DNA from: Candidatus Planktophila versatilis
GTDB taxonomy: Bacteria > Actinomycetota > Actinomycetes > Nanopelagicales > Nanopelagicaceae
Length of the DNA: 64,000 nt
NCBI RefSeq assembly: GCF_002288105.1
Contig: NZ_CP016774.1
Coordinates: 1,267,010-1,331,009, forward strand
Reading direction: 5' to 3'
Under the pieces are notes generated by a model. The model saw only the letters and a program-made list of their open reading frames with translations. It had not been told where the DNA came from and did not search any database. Made by a program: the position numbers and the translations under genes. Below are positions 37,293-45,813 of this stretch, piece by piece; positions within the stretch are counted from its first letter, which is position 1; each line of letters opens with the position of its first letter.

Positions 37293-38210
37293 TTAAATCT
37301 GTGGACCCAATGATTCCATCGCACGCAGCGTTGCAATGCGCTCTTCGATTGGTGGGTGAGTACTAAAGAGTTTGGAGACTGCTTTTGCATCTAATGGAGA
37401 TTCGATCCAAATATGTGCAACCGCATTTGATTTCTGGCGCACGACAGTTGAATCAGCAGCTAATACTTCAAGTGCTTTGCGAAGCCCGGCGGGATTGCGC
37501 GTAAAGGAGACAGCTGTGGCATCTGCTAGCGCCTCACGCTTACGTGAGATTGCAGATTTCAAGAGCAGCGCTGCAATCGGAGCAAGAATTAAGACAACAA
37601 GTGAAAGAACAAGTGCGACTGGATTTTGATTTTGGTTTCCGTCTCTGCGACCGCCACCAAAGAACATGATGCGCATCAGAAAATCACTCAAGATTGCTAT
37701 TGCTCCGGCAGTAGTTGCTGCAACTGCTGACACTAAGGTGTCACGGTTTGCCACGTGTGACATCTCATGTGCGATGACTCCTTGAAGTTCATCGCGATCC
37801 ATGACTTCAAGAATCCGTGTAGTAAATGCAATCAGTGCGTGGTCAGGATTACGTCCGGTTGCAAATGCGTTGGGCGCAGAATCTTCTACGATTGCCACTT
37901 TAGGCATAGGTAAACCGCTTGCAATCACCACTTCTTCAATCACATTAAAGAGTTCGGGTGCATCTTCTCGGGTAACAACTTTGGCACCTGTCATGGTGAG
38001 TACTAATTTATCTGAGCCATAGTAAGAGCCCCACACGCCAATGAGTGATATTCCCACCGCAAACGGAACAATTGTTGAAGCTGTGCCGGCTCCAAAATAA
38101 GTTAGTACCGCGTATGCGACCAGCCAGGTGAGAACTCCCATTGCTGCAAGAAGGAAATAGGTCTTTCCTTTATTGGCAGAAGCGAGTGCCCGAAAGTTAT
38201 TCTCAGCCAT
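37293..38210 (-). CDS. htpX: HtpX-type membrane zinc metalloprotease (M48)
   Basis: A 305-residue protease with two N-terminal membrane helices, a third and fourth later, and the zinc motif HEMSHVANRD near residue 150; the third ligand is probably the glutamate in KREALADATAV. It degrades misfolded membrane proteins. It follows the lemA gene by 8 bp, a frequent pair. Length matches the family. Confidence 0.94.
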   Translation of the reverse strand: MAENNFRALASANKGKTYFLLAAMGVLTWLVAYAVLTYFGAGTASTIVPFAVGISLIGVWGSYYGSDKLVLTMTGAKVVTREDAPELFNVIEEVVIASGLPMPKVAIVEDSAPNAFATGRNPDHALIAFTTRILEVMDRDELQGVIAHEMSHVANRDTLVSAVAATTAGAIAILSDFLMRIMFFGGGRRDGNQNQNPVALVLSLVVLILAPIAALLLKSAISRKREALADATAVSFTRNPAGLRKALEVLAADSTVVRQKSNAVAHIWIESPLDAKAVSKLFSTHPPIEERIATLRAMESLGPQI

Positions 38211-38218
38211 AGAACTTG

Positions 38219-38767
38219 CTAGAACTTAACGCCAGGAACGTTGCGATCTGTTGGATTCTCAACTTCATAGAAGTCACGCGCATCTACCTTGGCAAAGCCG
38301 GCAAAGAAGCTGGTGGGGATGGTTTTAACGGCCGTGTTGAGCGAGCGCACAGTGTCATTATAGAACTGGCGGGCAAATGAAACTTTATTCTCAGTTGTTG
38401 AAAGTTCTTCTTGAAGTGATAAGAAGTTTGCCGATGCCTTCAGGTCTGGATACGCCTCAGCCACTGCGAGCAAACCTTTGAGTGCATTTGTCAGGGCGCC
38501 ATCTGCTGCCGCAACGTCAGCAATAGTTGTTGCACTGGTCGCCTTCGCCCGCGCTGTGACAACGGCGTCAAATGTTGATTGTTCGTGGGCTGCATATCCT
38601 TTAACAGTCTCCACTAAATTTGGAATCAGATCTGCACGTCGCTTGAGTTGAACCTCAATCTGGGCAAATGCTTCATCGACTGTGATATTCAAGCGAATGA
38701 GGCGGTTGTATTGGGCAATAAAGAATAAAACTAAAAGTATGACTGCGCCGATGACTATATATTCCAT
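38219..38767 (-). CDS. lemA: LemA family protein
   Basis: A 182-residue protein with one N-terminal membrane helix (YIVIGAVILLVLFFIAQYN) and a four-helix LemA domain facing outward, with the conserved RRADLIPNLVETVKGYA and FARQFYNDTVRSLNTAV. Its biochemical role is not established. It is co-transcribed with htpX, suggesting a part in membrane protein quality control. Confidence 0.92.
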   Translation of the reverse strand: MEYIVIGAVILLVLFFIAQYNRLIRLNITVDEAFAQIEVQLKRRADLIPNLVETVKGYAAHEQSTFDAVVTARAKATSATTIADVAAADGALTNALKGLLAVAEAYPDLKASANFLSLQEELSTTENKVSFARQFYNDTVRSLNTAVKTIPTSFFAGFAKVDARDFYEVENPTDRNVPGVKF

Positions 38768-38825
38768 AATGTATTCAACCTTCTGGTGGGTAGTTGTATT
38801 CCCCAGATAATCGGTATCCGAGGCG

Positions 38826-39404
38826 TTATTTGATCTTGCTCTGGTGAAAATTCATGAAAGAACGGCTCGGGGTTGGCCCGCGCTGTCCTTGGTAACGAGA
38901 TGCATAAATGGCTGAACCGTATGGGTGTTCAGCAGGGGATGAAAGTCTAATCAGACAGAGCTGACCGATTTTCATGCCTGGGAATAACTTCACCGGCAAG
39001 TTAGCAACATTGGAAAGCTCCAGGGTGATGTGTCCAGAAAATCCAGGATCGATAAATCCGGCAGTGGAATGTGTGAGCAGTCCTAGGCGGCCCAATGAAG
39101 ATTTACCCTCTAGCCGCCCGGCAATGTCATCTGGAAGAGTGATAATTTCATAGGTGCTTGCCAATACGAATTCACCTGGGTGCAAGATAAATGCTTCACC
39201 ATCATCGGCAACAACTTCGCGCGTGAGCTCTGCCTGCTCGATAGATGGATCGATGACTGAATATTTATGGTTTTCAAAGACGCGAAAGAATTTATCCAGG
39301 CGGACATCGACCGAGGATGGCTGGATCATCACCTCTTCAAAAGGCTCAACGGCCACGCGGCCCGCCGTTATTTCGGAGCGAATATCGCGATCACTAAGAA
39401 GCAC
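38826..39404 (-). CDS. dcd: dCTP deaminase
   Basis: A 192-residue enzyme of the trimeric dUTPase fold. [23 protein letters not shown] holds the catalytic glutamate region and substrate contacts, and [13 protein letters not shown] opens the domain. Actinobacterial members (such as that of Mycobacterium) often convert dCTP to dUMP in two steps; that bifunctional activity is likely but not proved here. Divergent from the acyl-CoA dehydrogenase gene by 81 bp. Confidence 0.94.
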   Translation of the reverse strand: MLLSDRDIRSEITAGRVAVEPFEEVMIQPSSVDVRLDKFFRVFENHKYSVIDPSIEQAELTREVVADDGEAFILHPGEFVLASTYEIITLPDDIAGRLEGKSSLGRLGLLTHSTAGFIDPGFSGHITLELSNVANLPVKLFPGMKIGQLCLIRLSSPAEHPYGSAIYASRYQGQRGPTPSRSFMNFHQSKIK

Positions 39405-39485
39405 GGCGCGAGCCTACCTTTGCGGGCTTAGAAAAAGGAGTCCGGCGCGCTTGCCTAAGTTACTGGCGGGTAGCATTATTGCGCC

Positions 39486-41312
39486 ATGAGCCATTACACA
39501 GCCAATCTGCGCGATATTGAATTCTGCCTCTTTGACCTACTTGGTCGCGAAAAAGTACTGGGTACTTCTATCTACTCTGAACTTGATCGCGATACCGCAA
39601 TGGGAATGTTAGAAGAGATGAAGCGTTTATGTGAGAACGATTTAGCTGCTTCCTTTGTTGAAGGTGATCGCGTTGGCGCAATTCTGAATAAAGAGACTGG
39701 CAATGTAAATCTGCCTGCGAGCTTTATTAAATCTTTTAAGTCATACATTGATGGTGAGTGGTGGCGACTTGATGCACCAGTAGAACTCGGTGGAATGAAA
39801 GTTCCGGCATCTATTCGTTGGGCAATTGCTGAAATGGTCCTTGGCTCAAATCCCGCTGTTCACCTCTATGCATCCGGTTATGCCTTTGCCCATGTTGCAT
39901 TTCTATTAGGCACAGATGTTCAAAAAACAATGGCGAAACATATGGTTGACCGTCACTGGGGCGCGACCATGCAATTGACTGAACCAGATGCTGGTTCAGA
40001 TGTTGGGGCAGGGCGGACAAAAGCTGTGGAACAAGCAGATGGGACTTGGCACATCACCGGAAATAAGCGATACATCACTTCCGGAGATGCCGACTTCTAT
40101 GAGAATGTGATGCACTTTGTGCTTGCTCGTCGTGAAGGTGGCGGACCAGGAACAAAAGGTTTATCACTCTTTCTCATTCCTAAATTCATGTTCGATCTTG
40201 AAACAGGCGAACTAGGAAAACGCAATGGCGTATATGTCACAGCCCTAGAAAGTAAAATGGGCCTTAATGTTTCTGCTACCTGCGAAGTAAATCTTGGTGA
40301 GAAAGAACCTGCGGTTGGCTATTTACTCGGTGATGTCCATCAAGGAATCTTCCAGATGTTTAAAATTATTGAATTCGCTCGCATGATGGTGGGAACTAAG
40401 GCGATTGCAACGTTATCTGCCGGCTACCTGCAAGCACTCTCCTATGCCAAAGTCCGCGTGCAAGGTGGCGATATGAAGGTGATGAACGATAAAGCAAGCC
40501 CGCGTGTGACAATCATTAAGCATCCAGATGTGCGTCGCTCGTTGATGGTGCAGAAGGCTTACTCCGAAGGCATGCGCGCACTTGTGCTCTATACCGCCTC
40601 AATTCAAGATGAGATCGAATTGGCTCGAGCAGCCGGGGAGGAAGAGAAGCTGGAGAAGATGGAACGTCTGAACGATCTCCTGCTTCCGGTTGTTAAAGGT
40701 TTCGGTTCTGAAAAATCATGGACACTTCTTGGAACTGAATCGCTACAAACATTTGGTGGAGCCGGATTTACCCAAGATTGGCCACTAGAACAGTATGTGC
40801 GCGATGCCAAGATTGATACTTTGTATGAAGGCACAACAGCAATTCAAGGTTTGGACTTCTTCTTCCGCAAAGTTGTAAAAGATGGTGGCCGCGCACTTGG
40901 TCTACTCGGAAAAGAGATTCAAGCATTTGCCGAAAGTGGAGGAGCACATGCTGCTGAGAAGCAAGCTCTCCTTAAAGCACTGGCTGATCTCAATGGAATT
41001 ATCGGCGTGCTTGTTGGCCATGCGATGGCATCGCAAGAGAAGTCAGATGAAATTTACAAGGTGGGCCTGAGCACCTCACGTGCTTTGATGGCAGTAGGTG
41101 ATGTCATTATTACTTGGCTTCTTCTTCGCCAGGCAGATATCGCAGAGGCGAAGTTAGCTGCCGGTGCTGGCAAAGATACTGATTTCTACACCGGCAAAAT
41201 TGCATCGGCAAAGTTCTTTGTTGCAACAGTTCTTCCGCATATCACTGCAGATCGCAAGATTGTGGAAGCAACTGATTCAACGATTATGGAGATCCCGGAG
41301 TCCGCTTTTTAG
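39486..41312 (+). CDS. Acyl-CoA dehydrogenase (FadE-type, long form)
   Basis: A 608-residue flavoprotein that introduces the alpha-beta double bond in acyl-CoA. The core has MQLTEPDAGSDVGAGRTK (FAD and substrate), ITGNKRYITSGD, and LYEGTTAIQGLDFFFRK, where the glutamate is the catalytic base. About 200 extra residues at the N- and C-termini place it in the long FadE5-like group of actinobacteria, which handle a wide range of chain lengths. A -10-like CATTAT (39474-39479) lies 6 bases before the ATG. No other beta-oxidation gene is adjacent. Confidence 0.92.
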   Translation: MSHYTANLRDIEFCLFDLLGREKVLGTSIYSELDRDTAMGMLEEMKRLCENDLAASFVEGDRVGAILNKETGNVNLPASFIKSFKSYIDGEWWRLDAPVELGGMKVPASIRWAIAEMVLGSNPAVHLYASGYAFAHVAFLLGTDVQKTMAKHMVDRHWGATMQLTEPDAGSDVGAGRTKAVEQADGTWHITGNKRYITSGDADFYENVMHFVLARREGGGPGTKGLSLFLIPKFMFDLETGELGKRNGVYVTALESKMGLNVSATCEVNLGEKEPAVGYLLGDVHQGIFQMFKIIEFARMMVGTKAIATLSAGYLQALSYAKVRVQGGDMKVMNDKASPRVTIIKHPDVRRSLMVQKAYSEGMRALVLYTASIQDEIELARAAGEEEKLEKMERLNDLLLPVVKGFGSEKSWTLLGTESLQTFGGAGFTQDWPLEQYVRDAKIDTLYEGTTAIQGLDFFFRKVVKDGGRALGLLGKEIQAFAESGGAHAAEKQALLKALADLNGIIGVLVGHAMASQEKSDEIYKVGLSTSRALMAVGDVIITWLLLRQADIAEAKLAAGAGKDTDFYTGKIASAKFFVATVLPHITADRKIVEATDSTIMEIPESAF

Positions 41313-41335
41313 TCCTTGTACGATAACCTTTCCTG

Positions 41336-42259
41336 GTGCTCTCAAAACATCGTGGTGAGTTTTTTCTTGTTTTAGGAGCTTTCTTCTTCGCATTAAGCGG
41401 AATCGTGGTTACGGTTGTACTAGAGCATTTGCCGGCATTTCGCTTAGCTGAGTTCCGTTCTGTGACGGCTGTGCTCATTCTTGGAACACTGGTCGTACTC
41501 ACTCGCCCTGAAATCATAAAGATGGTGCGCGCTGAAATACCTAAATTAGGCTTATACGGTGTCATCGGTTTTGCGATGGTTAATTTTGGATACCTACTTG
41601 GCATCCAACGTGGAGTACCACTAGCTCTTGTTTTAATCATCGAGTTCACCGCTTCAATCTGGATCGCCTTATGGATTAAGTTTGTCCGTAAGTCTTTCGT
41701 TGCGCGCCAAATGTGGATAGCTATCGCCTTCTCAATTTTCGGTTTGGTCTTGGTTGCCAAGGCGTGGGATGGCTTCGCTTTCGACTTGATTGGTATCGGT
41801 GGCGCTGTGATGAGCGCCTTCGCGCTAGCTGCGTACTTCTTAATGAGTGAGAAAATTGGAAAGAAACGCGAACCGATTGCCCTACTTATCTTTGGTATGG
41901 GATTTGCATCAATCTTTTGGCTTGTAGTTCTTCCACCTTGGACCTTTCCTTTTGAAGTATTTACAATGAAGATGGACCTGGGTGGCATTGCTGCTGGCAC
42001 ATTAGTTCCTGGTTGGGTGATGATGGCAGCAGCTGCAATCATTGGAACCGTAGTTCCTTATCTCTGTGTACTTACCGGCATGCGACTTCTTACCGCATCA
42101 ACAAGTAGCGTCATTGGGATGCTTGAACCAGTTCTCGCTGGAGCTTTTGCTTGGTTCTGGTTTGGTCAGAGTTGGGATTTCATACAACTCATTGGCGCAG
42201 CAACTGTGCTCTTTGGAATCTACTTAGCAGATCGCGCTAAGAACGTAACGCAAAAATAA
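41336..42259 (+). CDS. EamA/DMT-family transporter
   Basis: A 307-residue membrane protein with ten transmembrane segments arranged as two EamA repeats. The first repeat starts GEFFLVLGAFFFALSG and the second GIGGAVMSAFALAAYFLM; it ends GAATVLFGIYLADRA. Such proteins export amino acids or metabolites; the substrate is unknown. The GTG start has TAACCT (41324-41329) 6 bases upstream, a leaderless arrangement. It is convergent with dnaB, with 12 bp between stop codons. Confidence 0.9.
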   Translation: MLSKHRGEFFLVLGAFFFALSGIVVTVVLEHLPAFRLAEFRSVTAVLILGTLVVLTRPEIIKMVRAEIPKLGLYGVIGFAMVNFGYLLGIQRGVPLALVLIIEFTASIWIALWIKFVRKSFVARQMWIAIAFSIFGLVLVAKAWDGFAFDLIGIGGAVMSAFALAAYFLMSEKIGKKREPIALLIFGMGFASIFWLVVLPPWTFPFEVFTMKMDLGGIAAGTLVPGWVMMAAAAIIGTVVPYLCVLTGMRLLTASTSSVIGMLEPVLAGAFAWFWFGQSWDFIQLIGAATVLFGIYLADRAKNVTQK

Positions 42260-42271
42260 ATTAAAGTTGAA

Positions 42272-43735
42272 CTACTCGTTCCAACCACCGTCACCTGGCG
42301 CTGTCGGTTGAATATCATTTGTTGTAGCAGTTGATTGCGTGAAGTCGCGGCCAGAACCAACATTCGGTGCCATATCAAAGAAGCGTGCAAAGTGAAGCTG
42401 GGCAGAGACGGTAATGGTGCGAGTTGGTCCGTTACGGTGCTTAGCAACGATGAAGTCTGCTTCACCTGATCGGTTCTGTGAGTCATACATATCATCGCGG
42501 TGGAGCAAGATAACAACGTCGGCATCTTGTTCAATAGAACCAGATTCACGAAGGTCTGAGAGCATTGGGCGCTTATCTGTACGTTGTTCCGGGCCACGGT
42601 TGAGCTGTGAGATTGCAATAACTGGAACATCTAGTTCTTTTGCCATCAACTTTAATTGACGCGAAAATTCAGATACTTCTTGCTGGCGGTTCTCCACCTT
42701 TTTACCTGATGTCATCAGCTGCAGGTAATCAATCACAACAAGCTTGAGATTGTGACGTTGCTTTAAGCGGCGTGCTTTTGCTCGAATCTCCATCATGGAA
42801 AGGTTGGCAGAATCATCAATAAATAACGGTGCATCTGAGATCTCGCCCATACGGCGAGCAAGCTTTGACCATTCGTCATCGCTGAGTTGACCGGAACGAA
42901 TGCTATTAAGTCCCACGCGCGCTTCGGCAGAGAGCATGCGCATTGTGATTTCAGATTTCGACATTTCAAGAGAGAAAATGACAGCTGTTTGGTTATCGTG
43001 GATTGCGGCGTGACGGGCAATATCAAGACCGAGTGTTGATTTACCGACGGCAGGACGAGCCGCAAGAATGATCATGTTTCCAGGATGGAAACCGTGTGTG
43101 AGTTGATCTAGATCGCGGAAACCAGATTTAACACCTTCAGCGCCAACACCTTTTGAGATAGCTTCAATCTCATCGAGTGCTTGCGGCAATAAAGTATTGA
43201 GTTGCACATAATCTTCAGAAGAGCGTCGTTCTGTGACTGCATAGACCTCTGCTTGCGCAGCATCTACTGCGTCATCTACTTCGCCATTTTGATCATAGCC
43301 AAGTTGCACAATCTTTGTTCCTGCCTCCACAAGCCTGCGCATGATTGCATGTTCAAGCACAATCTTTGCGTAGTAGCCGGCGTTAGCAGCGGTTGGCACA
43401 GAAGAGATAAGTGTGTGTAAGTAAGGTGCACCACCTGCACGCGCAATATCGCCACGCTTTGTGAGTTCTGCCGCAACGGTAATTGCATCGGCTGGTTCAC
43501 CACGTCCGTAGAGATCTAGAATTGCATCGTAGATAAGTTCGTGTGCTGGTCTATAGAAATCACGTTCACGTAGGACTTCAACAACATCTGCAATCGCATC
43601 TTTTGATAACAGCATTCCACCGAGAACTGATTGTTCTGCTTGAAGATCTTGTGGTGGTGTGCGCTCAAACTCAGCCCCAACAGTGTTGTACTGCCCGTTA
43701 CGTTGGGAGTTATTGGGTAGTTCTGCGATGCTCAC
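42272..43735 (-). CDS. dnaB: Replicative DNA helicase
   Basis: A 487-residue hexameric helicase. Residues about 25-130 are the N-terminal domain that meets primase. The RecA-like part has Walker A ARPAVGKSTLGLDIA near residue 230, Walker B VVIDYLQLM and the arginine-finger region RESGSIEQDADV. No intein interrupts it, unlike many mycobacterial dnaB genes. It is downstream of rplI, as in Mycobacterium, but a 267-bp gap with a terminator and DnaA boxes separates them. Confidence 0.97.
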   Translation of the reverse strand: MSIAELPNNSQRNGQYNTVGAEFERTPPQDLQAEQSVLGGMLLSKDAIADVVEVLRERDFYRPAHELIYDAILDLYGRGEPADAITVAAELTKRGDIARAGGAPYLHTLISSVPTAANAGYYAKIVLEHAIMRRLVEAGTKIVQLGYDQNGEVDDAVDAAQAEVYAVTERRSSEDYVQLNTLLPQALDEIEAISKGVGAEGVKSGFRDLDQLTHGFHPGNMIILAARPAVGKSTLGLDIARHAAIHDNQTAVIFSLEMSKSEITMRMLSAEARVGLNSIRSGQLSDDEWSKLARRMGEISDAPLFIDDSANLSMMEIRAKARRLKQRHNLKLVVIDYLQLMTSGKKVENRQQEVSEFSRQLKLMAKELDVPVIAISQLNRGPEQRTDKRPMLSDLRESGSIEQDADVVILLHRDDMYDSQNRSGEADFIVAKHRNGPTRTITVSAQLHFARFFDMAPNVGSGRDFTQSTATTNDIQPTAPGDGGWNE

Positions 43736-43790
43736 GAGGCGTACCTTCCTCTAGAGCACTGACAAATGCGAAGCACCCTGGGGGTAAAGG

Positions 43791-43887
43791 TGTGGATAAG
43801 GGACACTTCTATGTGTAAAAGGGTGTGGAGAAGGTGTGTGTAACTCCCGCCTAACGGTGGATAGCCTCCCAATTGAGCGTGGAAAGG
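43791..43887 (-). promoter_or_regulatory. DnaA-box cluster upstream of dnaB
   Basis: TGTGGATAA at 43791-43799 is a perfect DnaA box (reverse of TTATCCACA). TGTGGAGAA at 43824-43832 differs by one base, GGTGGATAG at 43856-43864 by two, and ATGTGTAAA (about 43811) and CGTGGAAAG (about 43879) are weaker; all run the same way. The dnaB promoter must lie in this same stretch, so binding of DnaA could control dnaB expression. Confidence 0.5.
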
Positions 43888-43952
43888 TGGGGAGAAAAGT
43901 AAATTAGGAGTTCTCATCTGGTGAGATTTCACCTGAGATTGAAAATGGCAAT

Positions 43953-43987
43953 AAGAAAGCCCGCCTCAGATAGCGACGGGCTTTCTT
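43953..43987 (-). terminator. Terminator of the rpsF-ssb-rpsR-rplI operon
   Basis: AAGAAAGCCCG (43953-43963) pairs with CGGGCTTTCTT (43977-43987), an 11-bp stem with a 13-nt loop and T-rich flanks on the minus strand. It lies 16 bp past the rplI stop codon. Confidence 0.88.
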
Positions 43988-44002
43988 ATAACTGAAGATT
44001 TA

Positions 44003-44449
44003 TTAAGCAGAAACTACAGTCAAGTTAACAGTTGCAACGATGTTGTGTGCAAGTGAGACCTTAACGGCGTGTGTGCCTGTCTTCTTGATGTGACCAGTTG
44101 TCTTGAGGTTATGGCGATCGATATCAACGGATGTTGCTGATTTGATTGCAGCAGCAATGTCTTTATCTGTGACAGAACCGAAGAGGCGACCAGCTGTACC
44201 GGTCTTGACCTTTACGGTCACTGTTGCCTTCTCAAGTGTTGCCTTGATCTCTTTAGCGTGATCGAGATCGCGGACTTCGCGGGCAGCACGTGCACGACGG
44301 ATTCCTTCGATCTGCTTCTCGCCACCAAGTGACCAGACGATTGCAACGCCACGTGGCAACAAGAAGTTGCGTGCGTAGCCATCTTTAACAGTGACAACAT
44401 CGCCAGCGTTTCCGACCTTATTTACTTCACGAGTAAGGATGAGTTTCAT
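44003..44449 (-). CDS. rplI: Ribosomal protein L9
   Basis: A 148-residue large-subunit protein with the N-terminal 23S-binding domain (KLILTREVNKVGNAGDVV, GYARNFLLPRGVA), a long linking helix and a C-terminal domain with TGRLFGSVTDKDIA. Last gene of the rpsF operon, 14 bp after rpsR, before a strong terminator. Confidence 0.98.
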   Translation of the reverse strand: MKLILTREVNKVGNAGDVVTVKDGYARNFLLPRGVAIVWSLGGEKQIEGIRRARAAREVRDLDHAKEIKATLEKATVTVKVKTGTAGRLFGSVTDKDIAAAIKSATSVDIDRHNLKTTGHIKKTGTHAVKVSLAHNIVATVNLTVVSA

Positions 44450-44463
44450 AGTTCTTAGCTCCC

Positions 44464-44751
44464 TTATCGCGCTGAAGATGTGTAAGGCAGTAGCGCTACT
44501 TCACGGCTGTTCTTGACAGCTGTTGCTACTGAACGTTGGTGTTGTGTGCAAGCACCTGTTACTCGGCGAGCGCGAATCTTGCCGCGATCTGAGATGTACT
44601 TGCGAAGGGTCGCAATATCTTTGTAATCGATATATGTGACCTTGTCACGACAGAAGCTGCAAGGCTTCTTCTTGAACTTCTTATTAAGAGCCGCTGCTTT
44701 AGCGCCCTTATTCTTCGGCTCGCGTAGAGCCTTGTTATTTCTTGCTCCCAT
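44464..44751 (-). CDS. rpsR: Ribosomal protein S18
   Basis: A 95-residue small-subunit protein with a basic extension of about 25 residues. [18 protein letters not shown] and [19 protein letters not shown] are family signatures. Three cysteines and a histidine suggest the zinc-binding (C+) form; a zinc-free form would be expected elsewhere, as in Mycobacterium. It pairs with S6 on 16S rRNA and probably on the operon leader. Confidence 0.97.
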   Translation of the reverse strand: MGARNNKALREPKNKGAKAAALNKKFKKKPCSFCRDKVTYIDYKDIATLRKYISDRGKIRARRVTGACTQHQRSVATAVKNSREVALLPYTSSAR

Positions 44752-44835
44752 TGTGGTGCTCCTTTTCGGGCCCTTCCAAGTAGTTTCGCAACTTGCTTAG
44801 AAGGAATGGATTGTCGGTTGTTTAACTTCTTCTAT

Positions 44836-45336
44836 TTAAAAGGGTGGTTCGTCGGTTGTAGATGTTCCCCATCCACCACCGGCTGGTGAAGTCGTTGCGG
44901 CAGCCCATGGATCGTCGTTGAAGGATTCGGCTGCAGCAGGTGCTGCACTTGCTCCAGTTCCACCTGCACGCGAAGCTCGTGTGACCTTCGCTGTTGCATT
45001 GCGGAGTGATGGACCTACTTCATCAACTTCTACCTCAAAGACTGTGCGCTTTTCGCCTTCTTTTGTTTCATATGAACGTTGCTTGAGTCTGCCAGAGAGA
45101 ATGACGCGCATTCCCTTTGTCAGTGACTCTGCAACATTTTCTGCAGCTTGACGCCAGATTTGGCATTGAAGGAAGAGGCTCTCGCCATCTTTCCATTCAT
45201 TTGTAGCCTTATCTAGATAACGAGGTGTTGAGGCAACACGAAATTTCGCTACCGCTGCACCACTAGGTGTGAAACGTAGCTCCGGATCGTCAACGAGGTT
45301 GCCGATCATTGTGATTGTTGTATCTCCTGCTGCCAT
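44836..45336 (-). CDS. ssb: Single-stranded DNA-binding protein
   Basis: A 166-residue SSB. The OB fold occupies residues 1-115 ([53 protein letters not shown]). A flexible Ala/Gly-rich tail ends in DEPPF, the acidic tip that binds replication proteins. Located between rpsF and rpsR as in most bacteria. Confidence 0.97.
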   Translation of the reverse strand: MAAGDTTITMIGNLVDDPELRFTPSGAAVAKFRVASTPRYLDKATNEWKDGESLFLQCQIWRQAAENVAESLTKGMRVILSGRLKQRSYETKEGEKRTVFEVEVDEVGPSLRNATAKVTRASRAGGTGASAAPAAAESFNDDPWAAATTSPAGGGWGTSTTDEPPF

Positions 45337-45423
45337 TTTTTCCTCTTATCTACTCGTGGAGTCCGTGCTGATAAATTACCCGTAATAGGTGACAACTACC
45401 GCGCGAAACGCGGCAGCTGTTGA

Positions 45424-45708
45424 TTACTCGGGGCGTATTACCTTTGTGCGCAAGACAGATTCGTTCAGGTTCAGCTGACGATCTAACTCTTTGATTGCCG
45501 CAGGCTCGCAGTGCATATCTACAACTGCGTAAATGCCTTCTGGCTTCTTATTGATTTCAAATGACATACGGCGTTTGCCCCAAACATCGAGCTTGTCGAC
45601 GCGGCCTCCGCTGTCTTTGATGATCTTGAGATATGTCTCAAGTGATGGTGTGACTGTACGTTCTTCGAGTTCTGGATCGAGAATGACCATTAATTCATAG
45701 TGACGCAT
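45424..45708 (-). CDS. rpsF: Ribosomal protein S6
   Basis: A 94-residue protein with the family segments [34 protein letters not shown] and [14 protein letters not shown]. It forms a heterodimer with S18. First gene of the operon; its leader (45721-45764) can sequester the ribosome site, so feedback control by S6:S18 is likely. No long acidic C-terminal tail. Confidence 0.97.
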   Translation of the reverse strand: MRHYELMVILDPELEERTVTPSLETYLKIIKDSGGRVDKLDVWGKRRMSFEINKKPEGIYAVVDMHCEPAAIKELDRQLNLNESVLRTKVIRPE

Positions 45709-45720
45709 GCGTTAACCCGA

Positions 45721-45764
45721 CCTCCTTTGGACTAAGACGGCCACGGCATTTCCGTGACAGGAGG
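45721..45764 (-). promoter_or_regulatory. Candidate S6:S18-binding leader RNA of rpsF
   Basis: In the minus-strand transcript CCTCCT (45764-45759) can pair with AGGAGG (45726-45721), which is the ribosome site of rpsF. Between them is a 5-bp hairpin CACGG-AAATG-... closing with CCGTG (45756-45742), next to a GGCCGTC stretch carrying the CCG element. A hairpin with an asymmetric internal loop containing CCG just before rpsF is the known design of the S6:S18 autoregulatory motif (established family). The match is by eye only. Confidence 0.55.
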
Positions 45765-45813
45765 GTTAATACTCCTGAAGAACACGCTCCGAAGGATTGT
45801 GTAATTCAGGACG

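Noticed and set aside
41284..42042. 252-codon open frame on the minus strand
   Set aside because: It is fully antisense to the EamA transporter, whose protein has clear membrane repeats; the antisense protein is low-complexity and rich in Lys, Ile, Thr and Ala.
43732..43932. 66-codon open frame between dnaB and rplI
   Set aside because: It overlaps the dnaB start and the DnaA-box repeats; the residues are Leu, His and Pro-rich with no family features.
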